This document shows positions 52,248 to 60,457 of a DNA stretch of 64,000 nucleotides, piece after piece; within the stretch, counting starts at the first letter, position 1; every line of letters starts with the position of its first letter. The notes beneath the pieces are model-generated. The model was not told the origin of the DNA and made no database searches. It saw only the letters and a list, made by a program, of their open reading frames with translations. The position numbers and the translations under genes were made by a program. Source of the stretch: Bradyrhizobium liaoningense (GTDB lineage: Bacteria > Pseudomonadota > Alphaproteobacteria > Rhizobiales > Xanthobacteraceae); assembly GCF_018130785.1 (NCBI RefSeq), contig NZ_JAFCJT010000021.1:1-64000 (forward strand), written 5' to 3'.

Positions 52248-52739
52248 TTAGCCGCGCGAGCGCTTGCGGGCACTGGCATGAACGCGGCGCGACGGTTTCC
52301 TGCGGGTAACCGAGGGTGTCTCCGCCTCCGTGGCCCGGGCGCTGGCATAGGATTGCCGCAAGCCATCGACGGACTCGTTCAGGGTTGCGACCTGCTCGGA
52401 CAGGCGCTTGGTGTCGGCCTGCTGGAATGCGAGCAGCTTCTTCACCGTCTGGAGCTGGTCCTGCACGACCTGGAGCTGGTCGATCGATTCCTGCTGGGTC
52501 GCCTCCAGCCCCTTGGTCTTCTCGACCAGCTGCTCGGAGGCCTGGGCCGTGCGGGCCTGGAGCTGCCGCGACGCCACCACCCGGTCGGTCTCGGGAGCTG
52601 CGCCGGTATAGGCGCGCCAGATCGCGATCGAGGTCACGCCGGAGACGAGGAGCAGGAGGGCCACGGCGGTCAGCGCGATCGGCTGTGCGCCAAGGCGAAG
52701 GAGGGGATTGGACGGTGTGCCCTGGGCGAGATCGATCAT
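52248..52739 (-). CDS. membrane protein with coiled coil
   Basis: 163 residues: one membrane helix (ALTAVALLLLVSGVTSIAIW, about 21-42), then a long predicted coiled coil (QLQARTAQASEQLVEKTKGL to RLSEQVATLNESVDGLRQS, about 60-125) and a basic, Arg/Ser-rich end. Likely a bitopic inner-membrane protein; the partner is unknown. Start uncertain: ATG at 52739 or TTG at 52748, neither with a clear ribosome binding site. Confidence 0.7.
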   Translation of the reverse strand: MIDLAQGTPSNPLLRLGAQPIALTAVALLLLVSGVTSIAIWRAYTGAAPETDRVVASRQLQARTAQASEQLVEKTKGLEATQQESIDQLQVVQDQLQTVKKLLAFQQADTKRLSEQVATLNESVDGLRQSYASARATEAETPSVTRRKPSRRVHASARKRSRG

Positions 52740-52857
52740 CGCTGACAAAACCCAAATTGAAACTTGGTGAGTGGCGAAGACCGGCGACCCAAGGGCGGCC
52801 GGGGCGTCCCGAAAGTGTTACCAATCAGCAACAAATGGGACCAAAAAGAGGCTAACG

Positions 52858-52882
52858 GCAAAAAACCAGCAATTAGTTGGTC
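52858..52882 (-). terminator. possible terminator of the racemase/ABC operon (minus strand)
   Basis: ACCAGC-AATTA-GTTGGT (one G-T pair) at about 52864-52880, with TTTTTT after it on the minus strand, 35 bases after the racemase-family stop. Short stem but good T-run. Confidence 0.5.
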
Positions 52883-52916
52883 TTGAGGCCCCTGACGGTC
52901 CTTAAAAGACCAGGGA

Positions 52917-53648
52917 TCAAGGCTGGAACGGCGAAAACGGCCCGGAATAGGTCTTCGAGCGCGGGGCCGCGTAGGGTCCGAGCCGGGAGGTCTTCAGTCC
53001 CAGCCGCCCCAGTGATTCTGCCAGCGTGACCGCCGCCGCGACGCCGTCGACCACGGGCAGGCCGTGTGTGACCGAGAGCTCGCCGGCGAGATCGGCCATG
53101 CCGGCACAGCCGAGCACGATCGCCTCCGCCCGATCGTCGCGGATCGCCGCGGTGATCTCCGCGGAGATCTTGCCGAGAGCATCGGTATTGCGCTCCTCGA
53201 GCGCGAGCACCGGGACCTCGGCGGCGCGGACGCGGACGCAGCGCTCGGCGAGACCGTATCTCCGTAAGTTATGCTCGATCGGCACGATGGAGACACCGAG
53301 CGTCGTCACCACGGCAAAGCGCGCCGCGATCAGGCTCGCCATGTGGAAGCCGGCTTCCCCGATGCCGACCACCGGCGCTTTCGCGGCGGCACGCGCGGCG
53401 TCGAGGCCGGTGTCGTCGAAGCAGGCGATGATGTGCGCATCCGCGCCGTCGCGATCGGCCTCCCGGATGCAGCCGAGCATGCCGGGCACGGCAAAGGCTT
53501 CGTCGTAAAATCCCTCGATCGAGACCGGGCCCATCGTCGGCTGGCGCGCGTCGATCACGGTGTCGGGCAAGGCGACGCTGCGCGCCGCAGCGGCGATCTT
53601 CGCCGTCATCGTCACAGTGGTGTTGGGATTGACGACGTGTAGCCGCAT
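52917..53648 (-). CDS. Asp/Glu/hydantoin racemase family protein
   Basis: 243 residues. MRLHVVNPNTT is the family start; the two catalytic cysteines are at HIIACFDDTGLD (about 76) and IVLGCAGMADL (about 182), as in hydantoin and aspartate racemases. GIGEAGFHMAS is the linker strand. It should racemise an amino acid or hydantoin, or act as a maleate isomerase-type enzyme. The ATG at 53648 overlaps the PotC-like gene by a few bases, so it is the last gene of the importer operon. This suggests it acts on the imported compound. Confidence 0.92.
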   Translation of the reverse strand: MRLHVVNPNTTVTMTAKIAAAARSVALPDTVIDARQPTMGPVSIEGFYDEAFAVPGMLGCIREADRDGADAHIIACFDDTGLDAARAAAKAPVVGIGEAGFHMASLIAARFAVVTTLGVSIVPIEHNLRRYGLAERCVRVRAAEVPVLALEERNTDALGKISAEITAAIRDDRAEAIVLGCAGMADLAGELSVTHGLPVVDGVAAAVTLAESLGRLGLKTSRLGPYAAPRSKTYSGPFSPFQP

Positions 53649-53652
53649 CAGA

Positions 53653-54531
53653 TCAGACAAGCCCCTTGCCGGCGTCCGAGCCTTTGGCCGCCTGCCGCTT
53701 GTTCAGCACGTGGATGGTGCCGAGCGCAAGGGCGATCACGGTGAACGACACCGCCGAGATCACGGTGCCGAGCGCATAGATGTCGGGGTTCGTCACCGTG
53801 GTGGTGAGGCCCTGGAGATCGAGCGGCAGCGTGTTCACGGCCCCGATTGCCTGGCTGGAGCGAGCGAGCTCGTCCCAGGATAGCGTGAACCCGAACAGGC
53901 CGATGCCGATCACGGAGGGCAGGATGATCGGCAGCACGACATGACGGAAGGCCTGCCACGGCGTCGCGCCGAGATCGCGCGCGGCTTCTTCCAGCCGGGG
54001 ATCGAAGCGGTTGAAGATCGCGAACATGATGAGCAGGCCGAACGGCAGCGTCCAGGTCAGATGCGCGCCGAGACCTGATGTGAGCAGGCCCATCGAGGTC
54101 TCGAAATTCTCGTTCCAATGCGCCTTGATCAGATCGTCGATGATGCGGAATTCCAGCGAGATGCCGAGCGACGTGATGATCGAGGGAACGATCAGGCTCG
54201 CGATCGCCGAGTAAAACAGAATGCTCTGCGCCTTGAACTTGCGGCGGAAGGCCATGCCGGCGGCGACCGAGAGCACGACGGTCACGACCATCACGATCAG
54301 GCCAAGCAGCAGCGAGCGGCGGAAGGCCGCGCCGAGATCGACGATGCCGGTGCCCTGGAACAGTTTTGCGATCCAGAAGGTCGACACGCCATTCATCGGG
54401 AAGGTGAGGCCGCCCTGCGGCCCCTGGAACGAGAGAACGTAGATCGCGATCATCGGGCCGTAGAGAAACAGCACATAGGCCGCGAAGAAGATCGCGAGCA
54501 CGTAGAAAGAGCGCGGACGTCCCTCCTTCAT
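53653..54531 (-). CDS. ABC transporter permease, PotC type
   Basis: 292-residue inner-membrane permease with six helices. LEEAARDLGATPWQAFRHVVLP is the EAA loop that contacts the ATPase; FTLSWDELARSSQA is a typical PotC/YdcV segment. Works with the PotB-type permease encoded three bases upstream. Polyamines are the usual ligands of this family, but opines or other amines are possible. Confidence 0.93.
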   Translation of the reverse strand: MKEGRPRSFYVLAIFFAAYVLFLYGPMIAIYVLSFQGPQGGLTFPMNGVSTFWIAKLFQGTGIVDLGAAFRRSLLLGLIVMVVTVVLSVAAGMAFRRKFKAQSILFYSAIASLIVPSIITSLGISLEFRIIDDLIKAHWNENFETSMGLLTSGLGAHLTWTLPFGLLIMFAIFNRFDPRLEEAARDLGATPWQAFRHVVLPIILPSVIGIGLFGFTLSWDELARSSQAIGAVNTLPLDLQGLTTTVTNPDIYALGTVISAVSFTVIALALGTIHVLNKRQAAKGSDAGKGLV

Positions 54532-54534
54532 GCT

Positions 54535-55494
54535 CTAGAGCTCCTTCTTGATGTCGACGATGCGCGACATCATGGTGATGATCAGGAAGGTGATGATGAG
54601 CAGGATCACGGCGTTGGCGGCGGCGGCCGGGAATTGCAGCGCGTTCACCCGCGTCTCGATGATCTTGCCGGCAGCCGCGATCTGCTGGCCGCCCATCACG
54701 CCGATGGTGATGAAGTCGCCCATCACGATGGTGATGACGAAGATCGAGCCGATCACGATGCCGGGCTTGGCGAGTGGAATGATGACGTTGACCAGCGTCT
54801 GGAAGCCGGTGGCGCCGGCGTCATAGGCGGCCTCGATCAGCGACTTGTCGATGCGCACCATCGAATTGAAGATCGGCACCACCATGAAGAAGGTGAAGAG
54901 GTGGACCAGCGCCAGCACCACGGAGAATTCGGAGAACAGCAGCCATTCCAGCGGGTGGTTGATCAATCCGCTCTTGACCAGTCCGGAGTTCACCAGGCCG
55001 TTGCGCCCGAGCAGCGGGATCCAGGCGATCATGCGGATGACGTTAGAGGTCCAGAACGGGATCGTGCAGAGCAGCGACAGTCCCATCTGCCAGGTCTTGG
55101 ACTTGACGTGGAAGGCGAGGAAGTAGGCGACCCAGAAGCCGATGAAGAGCGTGATGACCCAGACCAGGAAGCACAGCTTCAACGTCTTCAGATAGGTCTT
55201 GGCGATGGTGCAGAGATCGGGGAGCTGTGCGATGCAGCCTTCGAACGTGTCGGTGTAGCCGCGGCCGGAGAAGGCCGGCAGCAACTGGTATTCGTTGTAG
55301 TCCCAGAAGGAGACGATGACGACGAAGACCAGAGGGATCAGGAAGAAGGCGAGAAACACCAGCATCATCGGCCCGGCCTGAAGCCAGGAGATGAAGGAGG
55401 GCGACAGGCGCGTCACTTTCGCGGCGCGCGCGGTGCCCGCCCCCGGGATCAAGCCCGGGGACGCCTGTTGCAGGATGTCCTCTGACGTGTCCAT
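54535..55494 (-). CDS. ABC transporter permease, PotB type
   Basis: 319 residues. After a soluble N-terminus, six helices; FLAFFLIPLVFVVIVSFWDY is the first, LSLLCTIPFWTSNVIRMIAW the characteristic PotB segment, and EAAYDAGATGFQTLVNVIIPLAKPG the EAA loop. The large periplasmic loop has two cysteines (EGCIAQLPDLCT). The ATG at 55494 lies four bases after the binding-protein stop; a TTG precedes it. Confidence 0.93.
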   Translation of the reverse strand: MDTSEDILQQASPGLIPGAGTARAAKVTRLSPSFISWLQAGPMMLVFLAFFLIPLVFVVIVSFWDYNEYQLLPAFSGRGYTDTFEGCIAQLPDLCTIAKTYLKTLKLCFLVWVITLFIGFWVAYFLAFHVKSKTWQMGLSLLCTIPFWTSNVIRMIAWIPLLGRNGLVNSGLVKSGLINHPLEWLLFSEFSVVLALVHLFTFFMVVPIFNSMVRIDKSLIEAAYDAGATGFQTLVNVIIPLAKPGIVIGSIFVITIVMGDFITIGVMGGQQIAAAGKIIETRVNALQFPAAAANAVILLIITFLIITMMSRIVDIKKEL

Positions 55495-55498
55495 CAAA

Positions 55499-56788
55499 TT
55501 ACGCCGCGATGAACTCGTTCCACTTGCGGACCATGTAGTCGTTCTCGTCCATCACGGCGTTCCAGCAGGCGACGCCGCCCATGCGGTCCTCGTAGGAGCC
55601 GCCGTCGCGCACCGTGCCGGCCTTCTCGAGCAGCGAGCCGTCGGGCGCCTTGATGTCCTTTTCGGCCGCCTTGCCTTCCATCCAGTACGCCCATTCGTAG
55701 GGCTCCATATGCGCCTTCGCGGTGGAGAGCACGGCGGAGTAGTAGCCCTGGCGGTTAAGATAGGCGCCGGCATAACCGGACAGGAACCAGTTGACGAATT
55801 CATAGGCCCATTCGAGCTTCGCACCCGACACGCCCTTGGAGACGCAGAAGCCCGAGGCCCAGGAGCGATAGCCTTCCTTCAGCGGCTGGAAGGTGCAGGC
55901 AATCCCCATCGAGCGCACCTTCGTCACCGCCGGCGACCACATCGACTGGATCACGGTCTCGCCTGACGCCATCAGGTTGACGCTCTCGTTGAAGTCCTTC
56001 CAGAAGGCGCGGAACTGGCCGGCTTTCTTGGCTTCGGTCATCACCTTCATGGTCAGATCGATCTCCTCCTTGGTCATGTTGCCCTTGTCGGCATATTTGT
56101 ACTTGCCGGTGGCTTCCACGACCATCGCGGCATCCATGATGCCGATCGAGGGGATGTTGAGGATCGAGGCCTTGCCCTTGAATTCGGGGTTGAGCAGCTC
56201 GGCCCAGGAGCTGATCGGCCGCTTGATCAGGTCGGGACGGATGCCGAGCGTGTCGGCGTTGTAGACGGTCGGGATCAGCGTGACGAACTCGGTCGCCGAC
56301 GTCGCGAACTTCTTGGAGTCCTTGCCTTCGAGATAGAGCACCTTCCAGGGCGCAGTGCCCTGGCCGCCGATCTTCTTGCCGCCCGGCGTCTCGCCCTTGG
56401 TGAAGACCGGCGTGATGTTGTCGAATTCCTTGATCTTCCTGGCGTCGAGCGCAAGGATGTTGCCCGACGGCACGATCTTCTTCAGCGAGAAATATTCGGT
56501 GTCCAGCACGTCGAACGAGTTCGGCTGGGTCATGACGCGCTTGGTGACGTCGTCGGTGGTCGCAGTGATGTATTCGATCTTGATGCCGGTGTCCTTCAGG
56601 CACTGCTTGGAGATGTCGTCGCCCTCGTTCACGGCGGTGCCGAGATAGCGCAGCACCTTGGTCTCGGCCGACTTCACATAGGGAAAGCCGGTGATTGCGC
56701 CGGAGCCGGCGGCAAGGCCCGCGAGGCCCGCGGTGCTCTTCAATAGCGTGCGGCGGCTGACGCCGGTCTTCCTGGTCGTCTCGGTCAT
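55499..56788 (-). CDS. periplasmic spermidine/putrescine-type binding protein (PotD-like), Tat signal
   Basis: 429 residues. N-terminus GVSRRTLLKSTAGLAGLAAGSG is a twin-arginine signal (Arg12-Arg13 from the chosen start), so the protein is probably exported folded. The mature part starts with KVLRYLGTAVNEGDDI, and the EFVTLIPTVYNADTLGIRPD and VQSMWSPAVTK-like segments fit the PotD/family 1 fold. ATG at 56788 with GGAG nine bases upstream is preferred to the GTG at 56797. Ligand unknown; polyamine or a related amine is likely. Confidence 0.93.
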   Translation of the reverse strand: MTETTRKTGVSRRTLLKSTAGLAGLAAGSGAITGFPYVKSAETKVLRYLGTAVNEGDDISKQCLKDTGIKIEYITATTDDVTKRVMTQPNSFDVLDTEYFSLKKIVPSGNILALDARKIKEFDNITPVFTKGETPGGKKIGGQGTAPWKVLYLEGKDSKKFATSATEFVTLIPTVYNADTLGIRPDLIKRPISSWAELLNPEFKGKASILNIPSIGIMDAAMVVEATGKYKYADKGNMTKEEIDLTMKVMTEAKKAGQFRAFWKDFNESVNLMASGETVIQSMWSPAVTKVRSMGIACTFQPLKEGYRSWASGFCVSKGVSGAKLEWAYEFVNWFLSGYAGAYLNRQGYYSAVLSTAKAHMEPYEWAYWMEGKAAEKDIKAPDGSLLEKAGTVRDGGSYEDRMGGVACWNAVMDENDYMVRKWNEFIAA

Positions 56789-56830
56789 ATCGCTCACTCC
56801 TCTGTGTTGCGCATTTTCTGAACGGAGGCG

Positions 56831-57817
56831 CTATTGCAGGCGTTGCGCCTTGGCGGGATCCCAGGTGGCCAGCACCCGATCGCCCGGGCGGAACGGGTGA
56901 ACATCGAAGGCGGCCTCGGAAACGTGGGAGAACAGGGACGTGCCGTCATCGAGCGTGAGCGAGACGGCGATGTAGGAGCCCTGGTACTCGGTCTGGGTCA
57001 GCAGCGCCGGCGCGCCGAAGGCACCGTCAGTGAACGGCACGATGCCGAGCTGATCGGCGCGCACGGCGATGAGGTTTCCGGCGTCGCTGAGGACGTTGTG
57101 GCCGCCGATGAAGCGCGCCACGAATTCGGTGCGGGGGTTGTGGAAGATCTCGCGAGCGGTGCCCTGCTGCTCGATCCTGCCGTGGTTCATCACCACGATG
57201 TGGTCGGCGAGCGCCATCGCTTCCTCCTGGCCGTGGGTGACCTGGATGAAGCTGATGCCGAGCTCGCGCTGAAGGCGCTTCAACTCGCCGCGCATCTTCA
57301 CCCGCAGGAACGGATCGAGCGCGGAGAGTGGCTCGTCGAGCAGCAGGATCTGCGGCTCGGTGATCAGGGCGCGAGCCAGCGCCACGCGTTGCTGCTGGCC
57401 GCCGGAGAGTTGGGCCGGGAGCCGGCCTGCATAGGGGCTCATTGCGACCAGTTCGAGCAACTCGCCGGCGCGCTTGTGGCGCGTCGGCTTATCGATGCCG
57501 CGCATTTTCAGGGCAAAGGCGACGTTGTCGAGCACGGTCAGATGCGGAAACAGCGCGTAGGACTGGAACATCATCGCCGTACCGCGCTTGGCGGGCTCGA
57601 GGTCGGTCACGTTCTGCGCACCGAGGATGATGTCGCCTCCGCTGACCGCCTCGTGGCCCGCGATCATGCGCAAGGTCGAGGTCTTGCCGCAGCCGGAGGG
57701 GCCGAGCAGGCAGCAATAGGTGCCGGCCGGGATCTTCAAATTGACGGTGTCGACCGCCAGCGTCGTATCGTAGCGCTTGGTGACGGCGACCAATTCGAGA
57801 GCGGCGGGAGTGGCCAT
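56831..57817 (-). CDS. ABC transporter ATP-binding protein, PotA type
   Basis: 328 residues. Walker A GPSGCGKTS near residue 40, Q-loop FQSYALFPH, signature LSGGQQQRVALARAL, Walker B LLLDEPLSALD and H-loop VTHGQEEAM, followed by a C-terminal TOBE domain (from about residue 240) typical of PotA/FbpC. First gene of the operon PotA, PotD, PotB, PotC, racemase; divergent from the GntR regulator. Confidence 0.95.
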   Translation of the reverse strand: MATPAALELVAVTKRYDTTLAVDTVNLKIPAGTYCCLLGPSGCGKTSTLRMIAGHEAVSGGDIILGAQNVTDLEPAKRGTAMMFQSYALFPHLTVLDNVAFALKMRGIDKPTRHKRAGELLELVAMSPYAGRLPAQLSGGQQQRVALARALITEPQILLLDEPLSALDPFLRVKMRGELKRLQRELGISFIQVTHGQEEAMALADHIVVMNHGRIEQQGTAREIFHNPRTEFVARFIGGHNVLSDAGNLIAVRADQLGIVPFTDGAFGAPALLTQTEYQGSYIAVSLTLDDGTSLFSHVSEAAFDVHPFRPGDRVLATWDPAKAQRLQ

Positions 57818-57986
57818 GGCGTGTCCAAGGGAGGGGCGATGCTCCCGTCTCTCCGCAAGGTCCGTGCCAACCGCCCTTGGCCGGCTGAATTTCCGAACTG
57901 TGCAGCTGAGTCAGGTCGTTAGATCGAATCCGACGCCTTTGGCCGTCACCGCGCCCGCCTGCTTCGCTGCACACAAAACAGGCGCT

Positions 57987-58020
57987 GATTGTATAAAGTT
58001 TCGCCTGTGATTGGATACAG
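57987..58020. promoter_or_regulatory. direct repeat, candidate GntR operator
   Basis: GATTGTATAAAG (57987-57998) and GATTGGATACAG (58009-58020) are similar 12-base sequences 22 bases apart, about two helical turns, in the gap between the PotA-like and GntR genes. The GTATA/GATACA cores resemble sites of FCD-type GntR proteins. Confidence 0.45.
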
Positions 58021-58085
58021 CTCGTCGACTAACATTCAAGGCCGAACGTCGCCGATCGAGCCCTCACACCCAACCCTTCGAACCG

Positions 58086-58793
58086 ATGGCCGCCAAGACT
58101 CGCCCGAAATCCGACGCGCCAGACGCGAGCGACCGCGTCAGCCGTATCAGGGAGGGTGTGACCGCGGCGATCCTCGAGCATCGCCTGCTGCCGGGCACGA
58201 AGCTCGGCGAGGACGAGATCGGCGAGATCTACGGCGCCAGCCGCACGCTGGTCCGCACGGCGCTCCAGCAGCTTGCGCATGAGGGCATCGTCAACATCGA
58301 GAAGAACCGCGGCGCCTTCGTCGCGCGGCCGACGCCGGGCGATGCCCGTGAAGTTTTCGAGGCGCGCCGCCTGATCGAGCCCACCATCGTCGATCACGCG
58401 ATCGATGCGGTGTCACCGGCCTGGATCGATCGCCTCCAGCAACATCTTACCGAGGAGCGTGAGGCGGAGCTACGCGGTGACGCGCGCGCCTCGGTGCGGC
58501 TCTCCGGCGAGTTTCATCGTCTCGTTGCCGAGATGAGCGGCCACAGCATCTATCTCGGCTTCCTGAAAGAGCTGATCGCGCGCTCCTCGCTCATCATCCT
58601 GCTCTACCGCCGCCACGACACGCCGGCCTGCGGCACCGATCATCACGCCGGCATCGTCGCGGCGATCCGCAAGCGCGACAGAAAGGCTGCGCGCGTGCAG
58701 ATGCTGTCGCATCTCGACGAGATCGAGGCCGAGCTGTTCCTGAAGGATCCCGCCGCCGACGAGCTTCGGCTCGCCGACGTGCTCGGCGCGTGA
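58086..58793 (+). CDS. GntR-family transcriptional regulator (FadR/FCD type)
   Basis: 235 residues. Winged-helix domain (residues 20-85) with LPGTKLGEDEIGEIYGASRTLVRTAL as the recognition region; C-terminal FCD all-helical domain with metal-binding residues including Asp/His in EFHRLVAEMSGH and GTDHHAGIVAAI. FCD domains bind small organic acids or amino acids. Divergent from the Pot-type operon and probably its regulator. The ATG at 58086 has no clear ribosome binding site; a TTG at 58011 would extend it over the direct repeat and is less likely. Confidence 0.92.
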   Translation: MAAKTRPKSDAPDASDRVSRIREGVTAAILEHRLLPGTKLGEDEIGEIYGASRTLVRTALQQLAHEGIVNIEKNRGAFVARPTPGDAREVFEARRLIEPTIVDHAIDAVSPAWIDRLQQHLTEEREAELRGDARASVRLSGEFHRLVAEMSGHSIYLGFLKELIARSSLIILLYRRHDTPACGTDHHAGIVAAIRKRDRKAARVQMLSHLDEIEAELFLKDPAADELRLADVLGA

Positions 58794-58810
58794 GCGAGCG
58801 CGCCCTCCGG

Positions 58811-59020
58811 CTAGGTCAGCGGCGGTCCCTGGTTTCGCCTGACGATCTTGAGCACGAGCAGGACGGCGCCGAGCGCCAGAAACAGCACGCCCAAAATCGT
58901 CAAGCCGGTGGATTCGAATGTCACGCCGACGGCAGTCAGCAGGCATCCGGCGATGATTGCGAAGAGACCGCCGAGCTTCTTGGTCAGCAGAACGTGTCCG
59001 TCACTCGTCTGTGCCACCAT
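58811..59020 (-). CDS. small membrane protein
   Basis: 69 residues with two hydrophobic segments (LGGLFAIIAGCLLTAVGV and GLTILGVLFLALGAVLLVL) and a basic end. Function unknown. The ATG at 59020 is preferred because GAGG lies six bases before it; the frame stays open to 59152 with other Met codons. Convergent with the GntR gene. Confidence 0.55.
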   Translation of the reverse strand: MVAQTSDGHVLLTKKLGGLFAIIAGCLLTAVGVTFESTGLTILGVLFLALGAVLLVLKIVRRNQGPPLT

Positions 59021-59393
59021 GTCACGCCTCGTCCACTTGATGTCGGGCCTGCCTTCGAGGCCCCCTGATGCCCCCATCATCCTCTCGCACGGCCCGGGCG
59101 GATCGTACTCCTGCGCAAGGCGATTGCAATCTGGCGTTGATCGCGAGGCCAAGCCGCCGACCGATTTTTGATTAGAGTTCTACAGAATCGAGACAGTAGC
59201 GCTTACTCATTTACCAAGAATTCCCGGTCGATCGCACAGTCCCCGCGTTTCTCATGACGTCGTATGGCTGGCTTGCAGAATCGTCTCATGGTTGCAAATT
59301 GACTCGCTTCGATCTTCGGCATCAACTGGCGCACAAGCGTCGGGTTCTAGAACGGAGCCGACTTGCGTTTGATCCGTTCTGCGGAGTGGTGCC
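59021..59393. other. intergenic region with no recognised gene
   Basis: About 373 bases between the small membrane protein gene and glutaminase. The middle (59165-59300) is more AT-rich than the surroundings and presumably carries the glutaminase promoter. No hairpin, repeat family or RNA recognised. Confidence 0.4.
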
Positions 59394-60389
59394 ATGGCGC
59401 GACCTCTGGCTGACGAACAAGAGGCGGCTTACGTCTCGACCGGCCATCTCCCCGGTCCGGAGACCGTTCAATCGCTGGTGACCGAGGCGCAGCGACGGTT
59501 TCGATCAAATCGCGACGGAAACAACTCGCAGGTCTATCCCGCGCTGGCGCGCGTTCCGAGCGAGCTGTTCGGGGTCTGTGTCGTCGGAACCAGCGGGCAG
59601 GTCTACGGTGCCGGCGAGGTCGACTACGAATTCTCCATCATGAGCGTGTCAAAGCCGTTCCTGTTCGCGCTGGTCTGCGAGGCCATCGGGCCGGAGGAGG
59701 CGCGCGCGAAGCTCGGCGCGAACGCGACCGGGCTTCCGTTCAACTCGCTCGCCGCGATCGAGCAGGGCGGCGGGCGTACCAACCCGATGGTGAACGCCGG
59801 CGCGATCGCCACGACCAGCCTCGCGCCGGGCGCCACCGCCGCGGCGCGATGGACGTTCATCCATGACGGGCTGTCGCGCTTTGCCGGCCGCAAGCTGCCG
59901 CTCAACGACGAGGTCTACGCGTCGGCGTCGGAGACCAATTTCCGCAACCGCAGCATCGCGCGGCTGCTGGAGAGCTACAACCGCATCTATTGCGATGCCA
60001 AGGAGGCGACCGATCTCTACACGCGGCAGTGCTCGCTCAATGTGAGCGCACGCGACCTCGCCGTGATGGGCGCAACGCTCGCCGACGGCGGCGTCAATCC
60101 GGTGACGAAGCAGCGCGTGGTGGATGCTTCGGTCTGCCACTACGCGCTCGCCGTCATGATCACGGCCGGGCTCTACGAGACCTCTGGCGACTGGCTCTAC
60201 GACATCGGTCTGCCCGGCAAGAGCGGGATCGGCGGCGGCATCGTCGCGGTGTCGCCCGGCAAGGGCGGGTTCGGCACCTTCGCGCCGCCGCTCGACGCCG
60301 CCGGCAACAGCGTGCGGGGGCAGCTCGCCGCAAAGTTCCTGTCGCAGCGGCTGGGGATGGATCTGTTCGTATCGCAACCGGAAAAGTGA
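59394..60389 (+). CDS. glsA: glutaminase (GlsA type)
   Basis: 331 residues. Hydrolyses L-glutamine to glutamate and ammonia. The serine-lysine dyad is Ser84-x2-Lys87 (SVSKPF); NPMVNAGAIATTS binds substrate, and the Tyr and Ser residues of YNRIYCDA and KSGIGGGIVAV complete the site as in beta-lactamase-like glutaminases. The start at 59394 gives the usual family length plus a short tail. It fits the nitrogen-scavenging theme of the window but has no operon partner. Confidence 0.94.
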   Translation: MARPLADEQEAAYVSTGHLPGPETVQSLVTEAQRRFRSNRDGNNSQVYPALARVPSELFGVCVVGTSGQVYGAGEVDYEFSIMSVSKPFLFALVCEAIGPEEARAKLGANATGLPFNSLAAIEQGGGRTNPMVNAGAIATTSLAPGATAAARWTFIHDGLSRFAGRKLPLNDEVYASASETNFRNRSIARLLESYNRIYCDAKEATDLYTRQCSLNVSARDLAVMGATLADGGVNPVTKQRVVDASVCHYALAVMITAGLYETSGDWLYDIGLPGKSGIGGGIVAVSPGKGGFGTFAPPLDAAGNSVRGQLAAKFLSQRLGMDLFVSQPEK

Positions 60390-60457
60390 ACCGAAGCTGA
60401 AGGGGGCGGCGGGCGCAGGCTTGACCGACCACAACGCCGATCAAGCCGGAGGATGTC

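Noticed and set aside
54118..55485. 455-codon open frame on the plus strand
   Set aside because: Antisense to the PotB/PotC-type permease genes; the product is highly charged (Asp/Glu/His/Arg) and typical of a high-GC shadow frame.
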